Shown here: in pieces, positions 1 to 7,041 of the stretch
Numbering within the stretch: the first letter of the stretch is position 1
Layout: every line of letters starts with the position of its first letter
Source of the DNA: Crenarchaeota archaeon 13_1_40CM_3_52_17
GTDB lineage: Archaea; Thermoproteota; Bathyarchaeia; 40CM-2-53-6
Reading direction: 5' to 3'
DNA length: 43,434 nt
NCBI GenBank assembly: GCA_001918745.1
Contig: MNGN01000061.1
Coordinates: 1-43,434, forward strand
Program-made: the position numbers and the translations under genes
Notes under the pieces: generated by a model
Seen by the model: only the letters and a program-made list of their open reading frames with translations
Databases searched by the model: none
Told to the model about the DNA's origin: nothing

Positions 1-32
1 CTCGACAAAATTGAGCGGCATTTGCTGGTTCT

Positions 33-176
33 TGGCGCCGCCGACAGGGTTCGAACCTGTGACCAACGGGTTGCTACAGTGGACGTTCCACTTTAACAGC
101 TTCAGCCTCAGCCACGAGCCGAGTCCGCTGCTCTACCACTGAGCTCGCGCCCCCAAACCTCTGAGGGAACGGCGGC
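33..176 (-). tRNA. tRNA-Asn(GUU) split by three introns
   Basis: Read on the minus strand, the 5' acceptor GCCGCCG (176-170) pairs perfectly with CGGCGGC (43-37), followed by discriminator G and an encoded CCA (35-33). The T arm is ACAGG/CCTGT with loop TTCGAAC. Removing about 23 nt (146-168, between positions 8 and 9), 24 nt (101-124, between 30 and 31) and 22 nt (72-93, at 37/38) leaves a 75-nt cloverleaf with anticodon loop CTGTTAA and stem GCGGG/CCCGT. Each intron fits the bulge-helix-bulge rule: central helices CGCC/GGCG, CAGC/GCTG and CTGT/GTAG, each flanked by two 3-nt bulges cut after their second base. G73 and the loop sequence are typical of tRNA-Asn. An alternative reading with anticodon GAA (Phe) was considered, but G73 argues against it. 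Confidence 0.88.
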
Positions 177-220
177 CCGCGTCATAGCCGGCGGCAACCG
201 ACAACCCGACAAGACCCGTT

Positions 221-228
221 TATTAAAA
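221..228 (-). promoter_or_regulatory. Probable TATA box of the tRNA-Asn gene
   Basis: On the minus strand this reads TTTTAATA, about 45 bases upstream of the tRNA 5' end at 176. A start about 25 bases downstream would leave a leader of roughly 20 nt for RNase P to remove. Seen: the A/T octamer in a GC-rich setting. Inferred: promoter role. Confidence 0.4.
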
Positions 229-490
229 GATAGGCAACCGCGGATATCAGATGAAAAGTCCATCTAAGATGAAGATCGCTCCCAGGGAAACAGGCAAGAA
301 CCACACTGACGTAGGATGGTAGTTGGACTTTTTTCGTGATCTCTGGAGACCCGTGGAGCGTGCAACTAGCCCAAACGAAACCAAGAAGACACCAACGACT
401 ACCGTAACCCAGTTCATGGGTGCAGCCTAGAACTGCTATTTCTCACCACTAAAACATTAAGAATCGAGTTGAGCGAGCGGCCTTCTTGGA
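229..490. other. Intergenic stretch, no gene recognised
   Basis: No convincing coding frame is present; the longest ATG frame (251-322, 23 codons) has no recognisable features. The stretch separates the minus-strand tRNA-Asn from the plus-strand tRNA-CAU and presumably holds the promoters of both. Confidence 0.4.
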
Positions 491-606
491 GGGCCCGTAG
501 CTCAGCTAGGTTTTCTTCAGGTTGAAGAACTGAGAGAGCGGCAGGCTCATAGCCCCAAGTTCGGGAAACCTGACGGTCCCCGGTTCGAATCCGGGCGGGC
601 CCACCA
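491..606 (+). tRNA. tRNA with CAU anticodon (Ile2 or elongator Met), two introns
   Basis: Acceptor GGGCCCG (491-497) pairs with CGGGCCC (596-602), then A73 and an encoded CCA (604-606). The T arm is CCCGG TTCGAAT CCGGG. The anticodon loop is CTCATAA (CAU at 548-550), interrupted after position 37 by about 16 nt (552-567). A second intron of about 24 nt (roughly 512-535) sits in the D loop and forms a 7-bp hairpin TTCTTCA/TGAAGAA. The initiator-type three G-C pairs are absent from the anticodon stem. The acceptor resembles archaeal tRNA-Ile, so an AUA-decoding Ile2 (agmatidine-modified) is as likely as elongator Met. The first anticodon-stem pair (27-43) is a G-A mismatch, and both introns fit only a relaxed bulge-helix-bulge. 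Confidence 0.87.
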
Positions 607-640
607 CTTCCAAGGGGTGAGTACCCCAGGACAGTTGGGC

Positions 641-826
641 CTACAAGTCGCTAGCAACCTTAGCCTTTTTCCAAACCAGGAAAAGGGGGACGGTTGCGCT
701 AACGGCGACAAGTAGAGAGACGTACGGATTTACTGGCATTAGAACGATAGCGATACTGATAATGGCGACAGCAATAACGAACGTCGTTAGGTATTCCAAT
801 CTCGTTGACGACCTTACAAGCTTCAT
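641..826 (-). CDS. Small two-helix membrane protein (hypothetical)
   Basis: 61 residues with two hydrophobic helices (about residues 14-30 and 35-51), a short turn containing NPY, and a basic tail KKAK; I recognise no family. It starts with ATG at 826 and overlaps the start of the opposite-strand RraA remnant by 22 bases. Because it lies where the missing front of that remnant should be, it may be part of newly arrived DNA or a chance frame. The clean two-helix pattern is the only support. Confidence 0.4.
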   Translation of the reverse strand: MKLVRSSTRLEYLTTFVIAVAIISIAIVLMPVNPYVSLLVAVSATVPLFLVWKKAKVASDL

Positions 827-1098
827 CTAAGTGGGATGGTTTCACGGTGAATGATAGTGATGCGGTCTTCGCCGACGATGATGGCGTTCTTTTCGTAGCA
901 TCGAACAGTATCGAAGATGTCCTGAAAGTTGCCAAGTCAATATCGAGCGTTGAACGGCATCAGGCAGAGTCAATTCAGGCTGGAAAGAAGCTTTCTGAAC
1001 AACTTGCCTTCGACCGATACCTGACAAAACGTACCTCGGACCCATCTTACACCTTCGGTAGGCATTTGAAAGAACGAGGGGGAGCAATAGAGGAGTAG
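805..1098 (+). pseudogene. C-terminal remnant of an RraA-like protein
   Basis: The 97-codon frame (TTG start) contains, from about residue 12, the closing part of the RraA / dimethylmenaquinone methyltransferase-like fold: a strand-turn motif FADDDGVLFV, a helix region with an IQAG motif, then a tail ending DPSYTFG..LKERGGAIEE that I associate with this family. Full family members are about 160-230 residues, so half or more is missing. Upstream sequence in this frame does not resemble the family and meets a stop at 775. I read it as a 5'-truncated gene; expression as a short protein cannot be excluded. The next gene follows after 7 bases. Confidence 0.6.
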
Positions 1099-1105
1099 AC
1101 GAAGA

Positions 1106-1735
1106 TTGAGCCATGCGTCATCTGGTCCCCCAGAATATTCGTCCAAGGAGCTTTCGGCGAAAACATGGCCTGATCTTGCCAGACTTTTCGAGAAACCGGA
1201 GATTGGGGATGCGTGGTGGTGTTGGTGCACTTTTCATCACGTGTCCTCTTTCTCAACGCCCGAACACAAACCAGCGCGCACCCGGGCGGAGAGAGCTGGA
1301 AAGAACCGTCGGAACAAGGAAAGTCTGGTCAAGAACGACCGAGCCCACGGGGTAATTGTCTACGCGAACGGGGAACCGGTGGGTTGGTGCCAGTATGGAC
1401 GCAGAGAAGATCTCCCTCGGCTTGACCACAGTCGCAATTATCAAAGTCTCTCGCCTAAAGACAAGAACGAGAAGCTCTGGAGGATAACCTGTTTTGTTGT
1501 TGACAAGAATTATCGCAGAAGTGGTGTAGCGAGTACCGCGCTAAAGGCTGCTCTGGAGAGCATAAGGATCAAGGGCGGCGGTCTAGTCGAAGCCATTCCC
1601 GTAAGCAAGACTGACCAGGGACCAGGCTACATGTACACGGGAACAGTCTCGATGTTCGAGAAGGCAGGGTTCAAGATCGTCGGGCCCTTCGGAACCGGTC
1701 GGACTTCTACTGTTGTTATGCGAAGAGTGATCTGA
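1106..1735 (+). CDS. GNAT-family N-acetyltransferase
   Basis: 209 residues with the acetyl-CoA binding core of the GNAT fold: strand FVVDKNYRRSGVAS (about 137-150), where the R-R-S-G-V-A loop is the pyrophosphate-binding motif A, followed by helix ALKAALESI, and motif B MFEKAGFKIVG near 188-198. The N-terminal part has a Trp/Cys-rich stretch (DAWWCWC) and a basic linker seen in uncharacterised acetyltransferases of this type. The substrate is unknown. Start is TTG at 1106, directly after the RraA remnant. It converges with the 5'-3' exonuclease gene, with 2 bases between the ends. Confidence 0.8.
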   Translation: MSHASSGPPEYSSKELSAKTWPDLARLFEKPEIGDAWWCWCTFHHVSSFSTPEHKPARTRAERAGKNRRNKESLVKNDRAHGVIVYANGEPVGWCQYGRREDLPRLDHSRNYQSLSPKDKNEKLWRITCFVVDKNYRRSGVASTALKAALESIRIKGGGLVEAIPVSKTDQGPGYMYTGTVSMFEKAGFKIVGPFGTGRTSTVVMRRVI

Positions 1736-1737
1736 GC

Positions 1738-2652
1738 TTATTCGGGGTTCCTCGATGTCTTGACCCGGCGCTTCGTAGCGCGCATAATCTCAATTTTAGC
1801 TACACGCTCAACTAGCTTTGCGTCATCGAGTCGCTTGCAAATCTCTGGGAATCCGGTTCTGGGTCCGGTCCAGCGGATTTCTTCCGGCGAAGATATCTTC
1901 GGCTCTCTTGTTCGAAGCGTTGCGAGGTCTCGAAACAAAAGTGCGAGGTTGAAGTTGGTTTCTAGGACTTCTGCAAGGCGTGTGGCGGATCGTGGTTGTA
2001 CCTTCCAGTTTTCCGCCTTTGGGGGAATGGCCTCTAGATGCTTGTAGATGCCTAGGACAATGGCTGTTGATTTGTCTCCCCAGCCTTCCAGACCCGGGTA
2101 TCCGTCAGCATCATCGCCTACCAAGGCGAGATAATCGGGTATCGAACTTGGGGGGACGCCGAACTTCTCTTTGACGCCTGCCTCGTTTCGCACAACTCGT
2201 GCACGACGATCCAACTGGACAATACGGTTGTCTCGAACGCATTGCGCCAGATCCTTATCGGGGGTGCAAATGTATACCCGGCCGACTCTAGGAAGTTTGC
2301 TCAAGGAAGCAGCTGCGCCGGCCAGAGCGTCATCAGCCTCCAGCTCGACCATGGGCCAGACCACAACTCCCATTGCCTGCATCGCCTCTTCAAGCAATGG
2401 AAACTGCGACAAGAGTCGCGGATCAACACCTTCACTCGTCTTGTATCCGGCCCAAAGGTTGTTCCGGAACGATTCTATGACATGGTCTGTCGCAACACCG
2501 ATATGCCTAATTCCGGATTCGAGCATGCCAGCTATGCTGTTGAGCACTCCGCGCGTCGCTGCAATTTCCTCGCCTTTACCGTTAGCTTGGGTGGGGATGG
2601 CGTAGAAATGACGGAACAGTTCGTAGGTGCCATCCACGAGATAGATATCCAC
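1738..2652 (-). CDS. Stand-alone 5'-3' exonuclease (DNA polymerase I N-domain type)
   Basis: 304 residues resembling the PIN/FEN-like 5' nuclease domain of bacterial DNA polymerase I. Acidic metal-binding motifs are visible: LVDG at the N-terminus, ELEADDALA (about 104-112), CTPDKDLAQ (129-137) and VGDDADGYPGLEGWGDKSTA (178-197), the last being the helix-hairpin-helix that contacts DNA. It would remove 5' flaps or RNA primers. Archaea normally use FEN-1 for this, so this bacterial-style enzyme is probably an acquired accessory gene. Start is GTG at 2652. No polymerase domain is attached. Confidence 0.8.
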   Translation of the reverse strand: MDIYLVDGTYELFRHFYAIPTQANGKGEEIAATRGVLNSIAGMLESGIRHIGVATDHVIESFRNNLWAGYKTSEGVDPRLLSQFPLLEEAMQAMGVVVWPMVELEADDALAGAAASLSKLPRVGRVYICTPDKDLAQCVRDNRIVQLDRRARVVRNEAGVKEKFGVPPSSIPDYLALVGDDADGYPGLEGWGDKSTAIVLGIYKHLEAIPPKAENWKVQPRSATRLAEVLETNFNLALLFRDLATLRTREPKISSPEEIRWTGPRTGFPEICKRLDDAKLVERVAKIEIMRATKRRVKTSRNPE

Positions 2653-2698
2653 CTTCTAACAGCCTTCATCTGATCCAATGGGTTAGAGGTGAATATGG

Positions 2699-3074
2699 TT
2701 ACTTCTTCTGCTGAATTTCCTTCATTCGGAACATGACGATTTTCTTCACTAGATCATACGGGATGGGCCGGTCCAGCGGGAATCGTAGGGACCCTTTCTC
2801 ACCGGCGTAGGGGGTTAGTTCTCTTCTGAAGGCTTCATTGCCTTCGGGTATGGAGTAAAGTCCGATATGACTTTTCCAGCCGCTGAAGTAGACTAGTCTC
2901 TCCCCTTTTATTTTGAAGGTAGGCATATCGTAGCTGATAGACTCCGCTGCCTCAGGTGATGCCTGCCGTATTGTTTCCCTAAGCTTCCGCAAAATGCGCC
3001 GAACGTTTTCTGGGAACGACGCGATGTATTCGTCTACTGTTTCGAATTTCTTGGCGGCTACTATTCTCGTTCAC
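2699..3074 (-). CDS. DUF1801/YdhG-like protein with disrupted or unusual start
   Basis: The product has the DUF1801 fold: SISYDMPTFK, YFSGWKSHIGLY and FPLDRPIPYDLVKKIV. Translation from the first accepted start (TTG at 2992) gives 97 residues, but clear family sequence (KFETVDEYIASFPENV) continues upstream in the same frame to a stop at 3071-3073 without any ATG, GTG or TTG there. A GTG at 3074, well placed after an AT-rich box on the minus strand near 3105-3118, would need a one-base shift to join. So the gene is either frameshifted near its start, begins at a rare codon (ATA), or carries a sequence error. Function unknown; related proteins are small iron-chaperone/YdhG-like. Confidence 0.65.
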
Positions 3075-3169
3075 CCGTGAGGCGCTTCGTCCTGGTGTTC
3101 GACACTAATATTTTATTTCTCGTTACCTGTATATCCCCTTAGCATCGTCCTAGCCTTGGTGACTATGAC

Positions 3170-3442
3170 TTGAAAGGAATACCCCACACTGTCAAAGTTG
3201 AAAGGAGGGGAAATGAACTGATAGTTCATATTGCCCTGACTGAAAGAAAAAGTTGGGACAGAACTGGTGTTATTTTAGCATCCGAGGGTTGGCAAGATAT
3301 AGGATATGGATTGAAGATGCAGTTGACAATTGCTTCAACTAATGTTGTCCTTCAAAAGGAGAGGATTAAGCTGATACAGAAGCCTGGAATACTCAATCGT
3401 CTACGTGGAAAGAAGATACCGATGCTGGAGGATAGGTCTTGA
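3170..3442 (+). CDS. Hypothetical protein
   Basis: 90 residues, starting TTG at 3170. The predicted pattern is mostly beta: VKVERRGNELIVHIAL, then VILASEGWQDIGYGLKMQLTIAS, and a basic tail. I recognise no family. The DNA is more AT-rich than its neighbours, and an A/T-rich box (TGTATAT, near 3128-3134) sits an appropriate distance upstream. It could be an acquired gene. Confidence 0.45.
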   Translation: MKGIPHTVKVERRGNELIVHIALTERKSWDRTGVILASEGWQDIGYGLKMQLTIASTNVVLQKERIKLIQKPGILNRLRGKKIPMLEDRS

Positions 3443-3566
3443 GATGCCTAGCTCTCTCTACCGAAAAATGGGATTTTCACAACGAAGCTCAAGATCGAGG
3501 TTCAGAACTCCCAACGCGTTTTCCTGGTCGTCTAGAGAGACGTTCGTTAGTTTGATTCTTCGTTTG

Positions 3567-4055
3567 TTAGAAGGACCCTTTTCTTAGATTGATCCCGTGT
3601 TCCAAGTAGGCTTTCAAGCAGCAAGTCATCTGTGTCCAGCCTTGACAGTTCCCATACGAGCCTTGCAGACCGGTCGCTGTAGACCGCCATTTCCCCTCAA
3701 CTATCTTCACAAGCGTCTCTTTCGCGTTCAATGGTTCGAAACTCATCTCGACAACAGTATCGTATCCGCCGGATTCTGGCATTGAACCGGTTTTCAGGTC
3801 ATAGAGCCCCTCGCTCGCTTCCCAGGAGAATCGGATTAGTTTGTTTCGCACTACCTTCTGCACCTTCACCGGGGCCTCTACGACTTTGTCTCCAACGTCA
3901 TTGAATTTCCAGAGCACTGTCTTTCCTTCGTCCAGTGGTCCATTGGAACCTCCAGAAGTGAAGTAGCTAGTGAGCTTCTTCGGGTTGTGGACGGCCTCAA
4001 AGACCTCGCTTACTGGTTTCTGGATTTTGGTCTGAACGGTGAAACTTAGATCCAT
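3567..4055 (-). CDS. SRPBCC / AHSA1-type ligand-binding protein
   Basis: 162 residues of the START-like (SRPBCC) helix-grip fold, AHSA1 branch: N-terminal strand FTVQTKIQKPVSEVFEAV, then LTSYFTSGG, W-x-F strand VLWKF, and C-terminal helix GWTQMTCCLKAYLEHG, which covers the cavity. Members are soluble and bind hydrophobic ligands; many are paired with ArsR regulators. Here the gene is divergent from an ArsR-type regulator across a 114-bp gap that holds a perfect palindrome, a classic arrangement. Start is ATG at 4055. The ligand is unknown. Confidence 0.8.
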   Translation of the reverse strand: MDLSFTVQTKIQKPVSEVFEAVHNPKKLTSYFTSGGSNGPLDEGKTVLWKFNDVGDKVVEAPVKVQKVVRNKLIRFSWEASEGLYDLKTGSMPESGGYDTVVEMSFEPLNAKETLVKIVEGKWRSTATGLQGSYGNCQGWTQMTCCLKAYLEHGINLRKGSF

Positions 4056-4085
4056 GTTTGACTGACTCTGACCATGCCGGCTATA

Positions 4086-4103
4086 TGTTATATATTTATA
4101 ACA
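4086..4103. promoter_or_regulatory. Palindromic operator candidate between AHSA1 and ArsR genes
   Basis: Perfect 7-base inverted repeat TGTTATA-TATT-TATAACA, lying 31 bases upstream of the AHSA1 ATG and 67 upstream of the ArsR TTG. It overlaps the only TATA-like sequence available to the AHSA1 gene, so a bound dimeric ArsR protein would block transcription factor access. Seen: the symmetry and location. Inferred: the regulator that binds. Confidence 0.6.
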
Positions 4104-4169
4104 CTTTGCTCAACTCCAAGGGATCCGCTATGAGCATCAACCTGGACAGATCTGCCCGGAGAAGGTAGC

Positions 4170-4496
4170 TTGGGGAGAGAGGACAAGTACGATCCGATCT
4201 TCAAAGCACTCAGCGACTCTCGGCGGCGCGAGATACTCGACCTACTCAAAGAAAGAGCAAGAACAACGGGAGAATTAGTCGAACACTTCAAACAATTGGA
4301 CCGATGCACCGTGATGCAGCACCTAAGCGTTCTCGAAAAGGCCGACCTGATCATAGTGAGACGTGAGGGGCGTCTTCGCTGGAATTACATCAACCCCCTT
4401 CCCATCAAAGAATTGCATGACCGATGGATTGGCAGCTACGCGGACGGTGCGGTCGATCTTCTAGCCCGAATGAAACGCGAAATCGAAGGATGCTAG
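4170..4496 (+). CDS. ArsR-family winged-helix transcriptional regulator
   Basis: 108 residues. The HTH core is clear: DPIFKALSDSRRREILDLLKE, then TTGELVEHFK and recognition helix region CTVMQHLSVLEKADLI, followed by wing VRREGRLRWNYIN. No metal-binding cysteine motif (ELCVCDL type) is present, so it is probably not a metal sensor but the ArsR/AHSA1-pair type. It is transcribed away from the AHSA1 gene, and the palindrome at 4086-4103 is the obvious binding site. Start TTG at 4170 chosen by the N-terminal family pattern. Confidence 0.85.
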   Translation: MGREDKYDPIFKALSDSRRREILDLLKERARTTGELVEHFKQLDRCTVMQHLSVLEKADLIIVRREGRLRWNYINPLPIKELHDRWIGSYADGAVDLLARMKREIEGC

Positions 4497-4538
4497 GGCA
4501 TACATACCCACCTACCCAGATGCGGTTGGCTAATCATC

Positions 4539-5633
4539 TTGACCGAGACGAAGACTACGACAAGGCCAAACATTGTCAACTTAGATGAGCTAGAACAACA
4601 AGCAAAGAAGCAGCTCGACCAAGCTAGCTACGATTTCGTGGCTGGCGGCGCCGGCTCCGAGCTAACCCTGAGGGCCAACCTGGAAGCTTTTCAGAAAATA
4701 ACGATAATGCCTCGGGTCCTCACCGGAATCAAGAAGGTCGACACATCGATTGATCTCCTCGGTCAGCGACTGTCCATGCCGATCTACGTCACTCCGATGG
4801 CCAACCACGGAGTCGTCCATCCTTTGGCCGAGGTTGGAAGTGCTCAAGGTGCGAAGAAGGCAGGCACGCTCTTCGTTGCTCCGACAGGCTCCAACAAGAC
4901 GATGGAGGAAGTTGCAACATCAATCAAGGACAGCCCTCGATGGTTCCAGCTATACCTCAACAAGGATCCCGAAATCAACAAACAACTACTACGGCGAGCA
5001 GAGAAAGCAGGCTACTCTGCAATCGTTCTGACAGTCGACTTACCGGTGCTAGGCATGAGGGATCGCAATATCAGAAACAGCTTGACACTACCAAAAGATC
5101 TTAGCAGTCCGAACGGCCTATCCGAGCGATTCATAGCCGCGACAAGGGGTCTTGAGTCTCTTACGGCGGGCATCAAAGACGACTTGGGCTGGGACGATTA
5201 CGAATGGACACGAGAGCATACTTCTCTGCCTGTCTTGATCAAAGGAGTCCTTTCCCCCAATGACGCGGAGGAAGCTGCAAAGCGCAAGGTCCCTGCGATC
5301 ATCGTCTCGAATCATGGGGGAAGACAACTCGATACTGGTTTTGGAGCAATCCAAGCCTTGCAACCAATAATCGAGAGAGTTGGAGGCAAAACGAAAGTAC
5401 TGTTCGACAGCGGAATCAGAAGGGGAACTGATGTCTTCAAAGCACTGGCATTGGGCGCTGAAGCGGTTGGTATCGGACGACCGGTATTATGGGGTCTCGC
5501 GATCTACGGTGCAGACGGGGTGGCTGCAGTTTTGAAACACTTGCAAACCGAGCTTGTCAACGTGATGAGGCTAGCGGGCGTCGCGAAGGTCAGTGACGTT
5601 TCTTCAGAATACATCGAGACGAACGACTGGTGA
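4539..5633 (+). CDS. FMN-dependent alpha-hydroxy-acid oxidase/dehydrogenase
   Basis: 364 residues, the full length of the glycolate/lactate oxidase family, a TIM barrel that oxidises L-2-hydroxy acids to 2-oxo acids with FMN. Visible motifs: N-terminal YDFVAGGAGSE, FMN-site PTGSNKTMEE region, FQLYLNKD, VLTVDLPVLGMRDRN, LIKGVLSPNDA (catalytic-side Lys), and the signature SNHGGRQLD (about residues 258-266), with the base His and substrate Arg. The C-terminal phosphate loop is DSGIRRGTDVFKALALGA. Lactate is the commonest substrate but cannot be read from sequence. Start TTG at 4539. It suggests a heterotrophic or organic-acid-using lifestyle. Confidence 0.88.
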   Translation: MTETKTTTRPNIVNLDELEQQAKKQLDQASYDFVAGGAGSELTLRANLEAFQKITIMPRVLTGIKKVDTSIDLLGQRLSMPIYVTPMANHGVVHPLAEVGSAQGAKKAGTLFVAPTGSNKTMEEVATSIKDSPRWFQLYLNKDPEINKQLLRRAEKAGYSAIVLTVDLPVLGMRDRNIRNSLTLPKDLSSPNGLSERFIAATRGLESLTAGIKDDLGWDDYEWTREHTSLPVLIKGVLSPNDAEEAAKRKVPAIIVSNHGGRQLDTGFGAIQALQPIIERVGGKTKVLFDSGIRRGTDVFKALALGAEAVGIGRPVLWGLAIYGADGVAAVLKHLQTELVNVMRLAGVAKVSDVSSEYIETNDW

Positions 5634-5693
5634 GAAAGGTCTACTGTGTTGTCTTGCACAGGACTAATGTGATAGAACCTCTCAGTCATCTCA

Positions 5694-6104
5694 ATGACTC
5701 GGGAACTGCCCTTACTGATCGGTACAGTTGGAACGGTTTTTGGGTTCTTTTCTTTGTTGGGGGTCTTTTTTGTATTCGCTCTCTTGTCACGCCCGGGCGA
5801 GATTGCACGAACGGACTTACCTCTCTGGCTTGAGCTATCTGTTCTCGTGTGGGCTGCTAGCCCCTTCATTGGATTAGCTGGGGCGTTGAGGGTGCAGAAG
5901 GGGGGGCGACTGGGCGGAGTGCTTTTCGTCGTTGCGGGTGCTCTTCCCTTGATTGTGAGTATGGGGGCGTTCTTACTACTTCAGTTGTGGACTCCACTGT
6001 TAATTGTCGCTGGCATATTGGCCATTTTGGATTTGCCGGGGCCGTACGTAGATAAGGAAGAGATGGATGGCTTGGCAGGGGAGAACTCCGCCCAGCCATC
6101 GTGA
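5694..6104 (+). CDS. Small multi-pass membrane protein
   Basis: 136 residues with about four hydrophobic segments (roughly 7-32, 46-65, 75-95 and 96-112) and a soluble acidic tail (DKEEMDGLAGEN). I recognise no family. Start ATG at 5694. It lies alone downstream of the FMN oxidase. Confidence 0.55.
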   Translation: MTRELPLLIGTVGTVFGFFSLLGVFFVFALLSRPGEIARTDLPLWLELSVLVWAASPFIGLAGALRVQKGGRLGGVLFVVAGALPLIVSMGAFLLLQLWTPLLIVAGILAILDLPGPYVDKEEMDGLAGENSAQPS

Positions 6105-6371
6105 TCGCTAACTGGAAAGGCCTTGTCTTTACTCTATTCTGTAAATAAGGTAGTTAGGCAAAACTCGTCCAGCTTGAAGATTCGAGACGGGCCGCATAAG
6201 AGAATTGACTCGAACAAGTCAAATCCTCATCCCTAATCAGGAGACTGTCTCTCGCGTTATCTTGACATGTGCGAAGAAGAATCTTTGGCTGTGGCGAAGA
6301 TGTTAACTATGTAAAATGGTCATATTGGCAATTTCCGGCAAGACTATTTCTTGAAATCCGGTATACCCACC
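6105..6371. other. Intergenic stretch, no gene recognised
   Basis: About 270 bases with no convincing frame and no tRNA-like T arm on either strand. A short inverted repeat GACTCGAAC/GTTCGAGTC-like segment near 6208-6222 was inspected and does not lead to a cloverleaf. Confidence 0.35.
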
Positions 6372-6965
6372 ATGTTCGAGGAAGAACCAAAGGCACGATG
6401 CCCAGACTGCAGCCAATCCCTCACGTTCATCCGGACCAAAACGCACCAGAAGCGATGGTACTGCTATGCCTGCGAGAAATACGTCGACCGTCCCACAGAG
6501 CCAACCCTGCTCAAAGATACACACGCTAGAATCGAAGCGCTGAACGGGCTCCAGGTAATTGATTCTCATGGTATGATCGTCGGCCGGGTCCGCAAAGCAA
6601 TCTCAAACGACACCGGCGATGTCAGATCATTCGTCTTGTCGGTCGACAAAGAACAATTCAAAACCCTACTGGAAGAGAGAGATTTACCACGCGAGTTCGA
6701 GCTCGGACACGAGAAAATCGCAACAGTCGGCGATGTCGTAATACTGTCGGATGTGTTCTCGCCAAGCGCGTTCGCACCACCCAGACCCCCGGAAGAATCT
6801 TCGAACACGGGCAAATGCTCGAGATGCAGCGCCCTACTCATAGCAGGCGCGAAACACTGTATCAAGTGCGGAGCGCTCCTGACTTCCGCTTCCTGCGTAT
6901 CGTGCGGAACACTGAACCCGACTGAAGCTAGGTACTGTAAGAACTGCGGTAACAAGCTAGCATAG
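6372..6965 (+). CDS. PRC-barrel protein flanked by zinc ribbons
   Basis: 197 residues from ATG at 6372 (a TTG at 6351 would add 7). It has an N-terminal zinc ribbon CPDC...CYAC (about 10-36), a central PRC-barrel-like beta domain starting LNGLQVIDSHGMIVGRVRKAI with repeats of short strands to about 130, a proline-rich linker, then double zinc ribbons CSRC..CIKC and CVSC..CKNC at the C-terminus. The order ribbon-PRC-ribbon-ribbon suggests an adaptor binding nucleic acid or protein; the PRC-barrel occurs in RimM, photosynthetic reaction centre H subunits and the archaeal cell-division protein CdpB. The exact role is unknown. Confidence 0.7.
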   Translation: MFEEEPKARCPDCSQSLTFIRTKTHQKRWYCYACEKYVDRPTEPTLLKDTHARIEALNGLQVIDSHGMIVGRVRKAISNDTGDVRSFVLSVDKEQFKTLLEERDLPREFELGHEKIATVGDVVILSDVFSPSAFAPPRPPEESSNTGKCSRCSALLIAGAKHCIKCGALLTSASCVSCGTLNPTEARYCKNCGNKLA

Positions 6966-7041
6966 TATCGACAAGCCTTTCTGCCAAGCCTCCTTCTCGG
7001 CCCGGACGATCTCGTTCCAAGCCCGCGTGCGGGTCTGTTAT

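Noticed and set aside
33-150. tRNA starting at the GGGGGCGC next to the D arm
   Set aside because: That segment cannot pair with the 3' acceptor CGGCGGC; the true partner GCCGCCG lies at 170-176 across an intron.
6170-6225. TTCGAGA and CTCGAAC motifs hinting at a tRNA in the 6105-6371 gap
   Set aside because: No acceptor stem or anticodon arm can be built on either strand, with or without introns.
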